The notes under the pieces are model-generated. The model worked only from the letters and a program-made list of their open reading frames with translations, ran no database searches and had not been told where the DNA came from. Below, in pieces: positions 57,905-64,000 of a DNA stretch of 64,000 nucleotides (positions are counted from its first letter, which is position 1; each line of letters begins with the position of its first letter). The stretch covers positions 40,001 through 104,000 of the forward strand of contig WBZZ01002993.1 of NCBI GenBank assembly GCA_019918135.1, given 5' to 3'. The DNA comes from Paulinella micropora. Lineage: Eukaryota; Cercozoa; Imbricatea; Euglyphida; Paulinellidae. Both the position numbers and the translations under genes were made by a program.

Positions 57905-58890
57905 GCAAAGGACATTTCGGCAATCCTGCTACTTTTAAGAACAAAATTTTCGGGAGACGACGGCGGGCGGGGAAAAAAATTTAAACATCAGAAATTCCCC
58001 GCCCGCATTTTTTTCCCCAGAAATTTTCTGTCGCTAAAAAGTTATTGCCGAAATGTCCTTCGCGAAAAAAAAATTCTTTTGTGTGCCGTAAATACCGGAC
58101 AATATCAGTTACCCGTAAATTCCGGCACTGGTGGCACTTGTCGCGAAATTCACCGGAAATTCGAAACTAGTGAAAAAAAATTTTGCAAAGGACATTTCGG
58201 CAATTGAAAGGTAGCTAGAAAAATTTTTTGGGGGAAAAAATGCGGGCGGGGAAAAAATTTAAACATCAGAAATTCCCCGCCCGCGTTTGTTTCCCCAAAA
58301 ATTTTCTCTAGCTACCTTCCAATTGCCGAAATGTCCTTCGCGAAAAAAAAATCTTTTGTGTGCCGCAAATACCGGACAATACCAGTTACCCGTAAATTCC
58401 GGCACTGGTGGCACTTGTCGCGAAATTCACCGGAAATTCAAAACTAGTAAAAAACATTTTTTTGCAAGGGACATTTCGGCAATAACTGTTTAGCTAGAGA
58501 AAATTTTTGGGGAAACAAACGCGGGAGGGGAATTTCTGATGTTTACATTTTTTTCCCCGCCCGCATTTTTTTCCCCAGAAATTTTCTCTAGCTACCTTCC
58601 AATTGCCGAAATGTCCTTCGCGAAAAAAAAATTCTTTTGTGTGCCGCAAATACCGGACAATACAAGTTACCCGTAAATTCCGGCACTGGTGGCACTTGCC
58701 GCGAAATTCACCGGAAATTAGAAACCAGTGAAGAAATTTTTTTTTGCAAAGTTCGGCACATTTTTAGCTAGAGAAAATTTTTGGGGAAACAAACGCGGGC
58801 GGGGAAATTTTTTTCTGTTGTAATTTTCCCCGCCCGCCCTCGGCTCCCGAAAATTTTTGCAATCACAGATTTAGCTAATTGCCAAAATGA
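57905..58890. repeat. Tandem array of roughly 280-base units, each with a large hairpin
   Basis: Hairpins at about 57,911-58,060, 58,190-58,337, 58,468-58,618 and 58,735-58,890. The pattern is GGACATTTCGGCAAT, a TAGCTAGA-type stem, GCGGGCGGGGAA, a short loop, TTCCCCGCCCGC, the complementary stem, and ATTGCCGAAATGTCC. Between hairpins lies a conserved spacer with GTGTGCCG-AAATACCGGACAAT and GTCGCGAAATTCACCGG. TGTCCTTCGCG recurs at 58,052, 58,331 and 58,613, so the period is about 280. A related hairpin lies at 31,743. Confidence 0.85.
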
Positions 58891-59393
58891 CTAGATTTCT
58901 GGTGTTGTCCGGAATCAGGTCAACTTCGCGACAAGAGGACATTTGCCGTAAGTTCCGGCAAACTTTCGCGAAACCTCTCATTTCGCCCCGGCAAACTTTC
59001 GCGCTGGTTTAAAAAAAGGGAAAGAAAAAGAGGGGGGGGGGGTGCGCGCGAGGAGGAGGGGGAGGGCGGAACGAAAGAGAGAGAGAGAGTGCAGTCGCGC
59101 ACAACCCCCCCCCGCACCCTCTCACACGTTTTTTGTCCCGGGCTTTCTTGGTGTCTTCCTCCTTCCCTCCCTCTTCACCCTTTTTGTTTCATGCTCTTGT
59201 TTTTCTTTTGTTCTTGGCACTCGCCTCTCTTTCCCCTCTCCCCGCCCTTTGTTTGAAAAGCATTTAAAATCTGGGCTAACTAGAATTAGTATTGAAAAGT
59301 GAACATTCTTTCTTTTTTGGTGTCAAGCATTTACTAGTCTTTAAAGAAAAGCAAAGAAAACGCAACCTCTCCCTTTTCTTACACCACTCTAGC

Positions 59394-61594
59394 ATGCGCG
59401 TGCCGCTGGCGCCCTGGCTCGTCGTGGCCCTCGCCCTCGCAGGCGCCCTGTGCCCGTACCCAGTTCCCGTGCCCTCTAGTGGCGCGGTTTTTGTAGTGAA
59501 CTCGGGGTGGACGGATCGACGTACGAGCTGCCGTTCTTGCCCGACGCGAATGCGGCCGCGCGCCGGCGCTTGGCCGGCAGCTTCCCCTACACGGTCGACT
59601 GGGGGGCGGTGCGGCAACCGGCACGTGCGACAACACCGTGCCGTGCAGCCATACGTACACGACGGCCGGAAACTACACTGTTACGCTAACGGGCGCAAAG
59701 ATTGTCGGCTTCACTACGCGCGATTCTCCCGTGCCCTCTACAAGCTGTACGGACAAAACCCTTGGGAGCGGGGTGCCCTGGTACGACAGCGATGGACCAG
59801 TTTACACCTGCGCCTGGTATCAACTCTATGAAAACTGTCCTTGGGCCGCTGGCTATGCCAGGGAAGGGATGATTGCTACCGATGCTTGCTGCACGTGCGG
59901 AGGGGGCAACAGACAAACAGGTTATTTAACGCCCGTGCTGACCTCGATACAGAGCTGGGGCTCTGTTCGCTTGCACACGACTTCGGGCTACCACTTTGCT
60001 AGATCGGTGCTCGCGTCCGCACCGCCGCCTCTGCCTGCCTCCAGCGGACTGCGATCGCTCGCACACTGTTTGGACGGTCTTGGCTCGCTGGGCGCTGCGT
60101 CGTTGGACGTGAGCGCGCTCGACACGTCGGGCGTCACCAACCTCACAGACTTTGCGTCAGGTGCACCACAGCTGTTGCTGGTCGGGCTCGGCGGTTGGGA
60201 CACGTCGGCGGTCGTGGACGCGTCGCGTGCCTTTAAGGGTAACACAGGCCCCTTGGCGGAGGTTGCATTTTGGAACGTGGGCGCGCTAGAGTACGCCGCG
60301 GAAATGTTTAATGGCGCACAGTCCTTGACGCGGACCTCTCGGGCTGGCGCCCCCGCCGGCTGCGCACTTTCAACGGCATCTTCTCGCTGGCCACTGCCTT
60401 CCGCGGCCGTGGGGTAGGCGCCTGGTCGTCGGAGAATCTGGCAAACAACTCTTCGCCGTGCGGCCAAATTTTGTATGGTACGCGCTGCACGCCGCCGTTT
60501 TGCGCCAGGCCTGCCTGGTGCTATAACGCCGCGTTAATCTTTGAAGCACAGATCAACGTCGCCGTCCAGGGTACTTATAAGCAGCTCTTTGTACTTCCCA
60601 CTACAGACGATAATCCCTTGCGAGTTAATTACGGCGACGGGGGCGGTTGGGTCGACTGCAACCAGGCCGACGCGACAACCTATGACTCCAACAGTATTTT
60701 CTCTCCCGCCACCAACCGTGGTTACGCCACCACGGGCGTTTACACTCTGCTCATCGAGGGGCGGCTGGACGGGTTTCTCAGCATGGTCAATCGCTATAAC
60801 GAACCCGGCTGAAGTTCCAAGCCATTTATAGCTGGGGTAACGTCTCGCTCTCGAGCCCCCCGGCTTACGTGCTGCATGGGACTCTGCTAAGTGGTGTCTT
60901 GTCCACTACTGCCGGACCTTCTTACTCCGCCATGTCGAACGCGCTCTTAGAATTGTTTTATCTGGCACCTACCTCCGGCACGAACGCGCTCGCGCACGTC
61001 ACCCGGGCTGATTCTTTATTCTGGAACGCTTACGAGCTTGTCGGCGACCTCAGCGACTGGCGCATTCCATTCAACGGCAGTGCCCAAGGCGCCTTTGCGA
61101 ACGCGGGAAAGTTCAACCAGGACATCAGTGCGTGGCCTATGCGTGGCATTACTGACACTTCTTACATGTTTCTTTACGCTATTGAATTCAATCAGCCGCT
61201 CGATTCGTGGGGTGTCTCCAGTACTACTATGCAATCGATGTTTGACAATGCTATCAAATTCAATCAGCCGTTGTCTAGCTGGAACCAACGGGGCACGCTA
61301 ACGATCATTGGTAGTATGTTCAATGGGGCCCTAGCTTTTAACCAGCCGCTCGGCACTTGGAACGTGTCGGCCCTGGTCACAAACTTTGAACCCACGGGCG
61401 CGGGATCCCCCTTCAGGGGATGTTGCCGCTTTACTCAGGATCTGAGCGCCTGGTCCCGCCCCACCACACTACACGACTGTCAGGGCGTCGCGAGCACTTC
61501 TCGCCTAACGTACGCTACGCTGCCAGCCGCCTGCCGCGCCTTTCCCCCCAATGACTATACCTGGTGGGATTATACTCAATCTTGCGCTGTCTAA
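59394..61594 (+). pseudogene. Secreted BspA/DUF285-type protein with two PKD-like modules
   Basis: ATG at 59394 opens a signal peptide ('MRVPLAPWLVVALALAGALC'). Module 1: 'HTYTTAGNYTVTLTGAKIVG' (PKD-like strand), a Cys-rich piece with 'CCTCGGG', then LRR-like 'LDVSALDTSGVTNLTDFASG' and 'AFWNVGALEYAAEMFNGAQ'. Module 2: 'RVNYGDGGGWVDC', 'ATTGVYTLLIEGRLDGFLS', then classic DUF285 repeats 'FNQDISAWPMRGITDTSYMF', 'FNQPLDSWGVSSTTMQSMF', 'FNQPLSSWNQ', 'FNQPLGTWNVSALV'. Such proteins are surface or secreted binders in protists, algae and large viruses. About three breaks. Ends with 'WWDYTQSCAV'. Confidence 0.65.
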
Positions 61595-61984
61595 GGGCAG
61601 TGCTTCAGGAGAGTTTCCCGTGCAGTGCGCTGAGAGTTAGACAGTAACACACACACGAAAGTAGAACTTGGCCGAAAATCTTTTTTTACAAACTCGGCAG
61701 GCATTAAAAAAAAGAAAAGAAAGATCTCTCTGCGGTTCTCTTCTTTCCCCCCCCCTTTTTTTTGTTTCCTGTTTGCTTTTGAAATTCTTCCGGCTACCTT
61801 TGAATGTTTCAAATACTCTACCACCGCACGGGCTACGTTTCTGGCTCGGGGGCTCATGACCCCTGAGAATCTCCGGACCTGCCGGACCTCAGGGCCGACT
61901 GGGGGGGGGGGGGGCACCGGCATCCAGCAGCAGGATCAAGTCCTGGTGGCCTAATCTGCGGGGATACCACCCCCCCCCCCCCCC

Positions 61985-62673
61985 CGCTGTTTGAGCTGAA
62001 GCTCGACGGGCGGCTCGACGGGCTCATCGCGATCGCGCCCAACAAGGCCGTGCAGGCCGACCTCATCCCGGTGCGCTTGCTGTCCTCGGGAAACGTGACG
62101 CTCGCCACCACCCAGGCCAAAGACGCTTTCTTTCCAACGAGCTCTTTCTGCCCGAGCTTCGTCTCTGCGCGACCTGGAATTCCCCGTGACCGGCACGCGC
62201 TGCTGCTGGAGCGCCTGGACCCCCGGCCTCTGGCAAGCCAGCTTTCTTCTGCGCGCAAGCTGACGGGGGGGGGGGGGGGGACATCGGCGCGTGCCCTTTC
62301 CCCCGGCGACGTCTCAATGATGTTCAACCGACGCCTGGCCCGTGCGCCCCAGTCGGACCTGAGCCGTCTGTTCTACGGCGCCCCGCATGGTTTAACCAGC
62401 CTCTCAAGTACCTGGGACGTTCGTCGCGGCCGCGACGACGAGCTCCGCCGACAGGCTGAGTGGGGGCCTGTTCTTTTTAACCAGAGCCTCAGCGCGTGGG
62501 CCGCACCTGGGCCGGCTGCCAGGAGCTGGTGCGGGTTTCGTCTCTTCTACGGCGCAGCTGCCCGCGGCCTGCCGCCCAGTTGCCTCGAAACGCCTACACT
62601 TGAAGCTAACTCGCGCCGAGTGCCTGGCGGCCTGGTTTTAGTGCGGCGGGGAGAGGGGGGGGGGGGGGCGTGA
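61985..62673 (+). pseudogene. Second BspA/DUF285-type fragment
   Basis: Begins inside C-rich DNA with 'FELKLDGRLDGLIAIAPNKA', which mirrors 'LLIEGRLDGFLSMVNRY' of the gene to the left. It ends with LRR-like phrases 'MFNRRLARAP', 'RLFYGAPHGLTSLSSTWDV', 'FNQSLSAWAA' and 'FRLFYGAAARGLPPSC'. A duplicate module of the neighbouring secreted protein, separated by about 390 bases with poly-T and G-runs. Several breaks. Confidence 0.5.
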
Positions 62674-62882
62674 ATTTGAGGCTGGAAGGGAGGGGGGGTG
62701 TAGTACGATTCTGGCCCCCCTCCCCGCCCCTTTTTTTTCCTTCACCCTTTCGGTATTAAATCGAAGTGAAAGCTAAAGTTTTTAATAAGTACCAGTCGGA
62801 GATATTCTATTAGCCACAGCGTACACAGCTGTGACACGCAAGCGGCGCGCGAGCTTGCAGGCTCTACTCTACTTCTTTTTTA
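62674..62882. other. Spacer between convergent genes
   Basis: G-runs then A/T-rich DNA with TATTAAATCGAAG, a plausible polyadenylation region. No gene. Confidence 0.4.
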
Positions 62883-64000
62883 CTACGCCCAAAACCCCCT
62901 GCACAGTTTAAACTGCAGATACAATCCCCATCCCCCAGTACTGTCCGTACGTTTAGCTGTGACGGTGCTTGAGTAAGGCGGCGAGGCATTGGTAGTAAAA
63001 GTAATCGCGAACTGGTCAGTGTAAGTACCAGATATTCCCTGCATCCAATTATCTCTGTTGACAGTAGTAGGGCACGAGGCGATATAGAGACCGGCGTGAG
63101 GGCCGGTAGTCTGTGAATTTGTGGATGAGGCCCCGATAGCAACGACTATGAGGTCGACAGCCGGCGTCGCTGTGGTCGAGATGCTGGGAGACCTCGTCGG
63201 CGTGGGCGTTATGGAGGGCGTCACAGACATCGTGGGCGTCATGGACATAGTAGGCGTCGGCGTGACTGGGATGCACACCGGCGCGGTCAGCGTGAGCCTG
63301 AGGTCGCCCAGGCCCGCCGAGGCAACACACGTTGGTGTACCCGTGACAGAAGCCCAGCTTTGGCCGAGGACGAAGCGGTACGCGTTGTAGCCGGACGTCG
63401 GGGTCAGGCTAATTGCGCGTTCCTGCCCGGCGGTCCACCCCGTCCAGCTGCCGCCCGTAGCCAGAAAGATCCAGTTGCTGCCACGGTCGGTCGAGCCGAG
63501 GACGTGTAACGTGTCCACGGCCCAAACCTCCGTGCAGCCAGTTGCGATATTGCAGGCGCGGGCACCGTAAGCAATCGTGCGCTGGCCAGCAACGACCCCG
63601 ACCGACCACAAGGCCGCGAGAGCCCCGTCCGACTTGGTTATTTGCACGTAATCTCCTCCATAGGTTAGCGTCGTGGTTGTGCCAGCATAGGGACCTGAGC
63701 AAACGGAGCCTACCTTGTTATATATATTGTAGTACGAAGTAACAGAGGAAACAGAGTCCCAGAGCGTGAGGAAATTTCCGTCCGCGGCGTCGCTGGCGCT
63801 GCCGACGCTTGCGCTGCTGACGGTGACTGTCCAGCCCAACAGGCCGCCGGGCGACGTGAGCTGCCTTTGGTTGAGGTAGCCCGAGTTGCACGTGCAGTAG
63901 AAGGAGCCGTACGTGTTGGTGCAGACGCCGTTGGTGGTGCAGCCGCCGTTGTTGGCGAGGGCGCACTCGTTGACGTCGGGCGACGCCGTCCGTGATGGCG
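62883..64000 (-). CDS. Stalked EGF/discoidin-like surface protein (partial at window edge)
   Basis: Open frame from the right edge to the stop at 62883, at least 370 residues. At the edge: 'PSRTASPDVNECALANNGGC' and 'VCTNTYGSFYCTCNSGY', a textbook calcium-binding EGF domain. Then comes a discoidin-like module: 'SSASVGSASDAADGNFLTLW', 'GDYVQITKSDGALAALWSVG', 'LHVLGSTDRGSNWIFLATGG', 'YNAYRFVLGQ'. A short stalk 'VTPTPTMSMTPTMSVTPS' follows, then a C-terminal beta domain ending 'GGWGLYLQFKLCRGFWA'. Same module types as the gene at 53-56 kb, read from the other strand. The start lies beyond the window. Confidence 0.65.
   Translation of the reverse strand, partial: PSRTASPDVNECALANNGGCTTNGVCTNTYGSFYCTCNSGYLNQRQLTSPGGLLGWTVTVSSASVGSASDAADGNFLTLWDSVSSVTSYYNIYNKVGSVCSGPYAGTTTTLTYGGDYVQITKSDGALAALWSVGVVAGQRTIAYGARACNIATGCTEVWAVDTLHVLGSTDRGSNWIFLATGGSWTGWTAGQERAISLTPTSGYNAYRFVLGQSWASVTGTPTCVASAGLGDLRLTLTAPVCIPVTPTPTMSMTPTMSVTPSITPTPTRSPSISTTATPAVDLIVVAIGASSTNSQTTGPHAGLYIASCPTTVNRDNWMQGISGTYTDQFAITFTTNASPPYSSTVTAKRTDSTGGWGLYLQFKLCRGFWA

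Larger units (their letters stand above)
16081..64000. other. GC-rich gene block, possible giant endogenous viral element
   Basis: Genes on both strands, mostly single long open stretches separated by homopolymer-rich spacers. Giant-virus-type genes in one block: RPB1, RPB3-like, SNF2-like, heliorhodopsin, kinase-like proteins, F-box/LRR, Kelch, RING, and BspA-like surface proteins. Several are broken, with roughly fifteen breaks over the block. This could be an endogenised giant virus decaying in a protist genome, or a giant-virus genome sequenced with indel errors. The copia element at its left edge favours the first. Confidence 0.45.

Noticed and set aside
57905-58890. CRISPR-like array
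   Set aside because: Period of about 280 bases, palindromic units and no short unique spacers.

Overview
The window joins two very different kinds of DNA. Bases 1 to about 13,180 are AT-rich and densely coding. They carry most of a Polinton-like virus (PLV, virophage-like) element: integrase, phage-like fibre with a peptidase S74 tail, FtsK/HerA-type packaging ATPase, adenain-type protease, penton-like minor capsid protein and double-jelly-roll major capsid protein. Most genes share a T-rich plus TATATAG-like box just before the start codon. The element runs off the left edge, looks young, and has only about two or three breaks.

At about 13,180 the last PLV gene passes without an interruption of reading frame into the 3' half of a Ty1/copia retrotransposon (reverse transcriptase, RNase H, polypurine tract, and an LTR at about 15,518-16,077). 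Copia and PLV together suggest a eukaryotic nuclear genome rather than a free virus.

From 16,081 to 64,000 the DNA is GC-rich, full of G/C homopolymers, polyserine microsatellites and large palindromes. Its genes lie on both strands and look like those of a nucleocytoplasmic giant virus: a very divergent RNA polymerase largest subunit (RPB1, about 23.7-29.4 kb), an RPB3/RPC40-like subunit (44.6-45.9 kb), a degenerate SNF2-like protein, a heliorhodopsin (38.3-39.2 kb), protein-kinase-like proteins, F-box/LRR, Kelch and RING proteins, a C2H2 zinc-finger plus nuclease gene, a three-member family of unknown proteins, and secreted mosaic proteins (EGF, discoidin-like, BspA/DUF285 repeats, Ser/Thr/Pro stalks). 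Several are broken. My preferred reading is a giant endogenous viral element in a GC-rich protist. Heliorhodopsin genes are known from coccolithoviruses, so a haptophyte or similar alga is possible, but I cannot name the organism. A giant-virus genome with many base-calling indels is the main alternative.

Gene groups: transcription (SNF2-like, RPB1, RPB3), light sensing or membrane (7TM protein and heliorhodopsin, convergent), ubiquitin-type adaptors (F-box/LRR, Kelch, RING), signalling (kinase-like proteins), and surface adhesion (three mosaic genes at the right end). Notable points are a 14-residue, RNA-polymerase-CTD-like repeat tail on the RPB3-like protein, a zinc-finger/nuclease gene flanked by inverted copies of the RPB1 3' end, a tandem SINE-like pair inside RPB1, and a family of roughly 150-nt hairpins.
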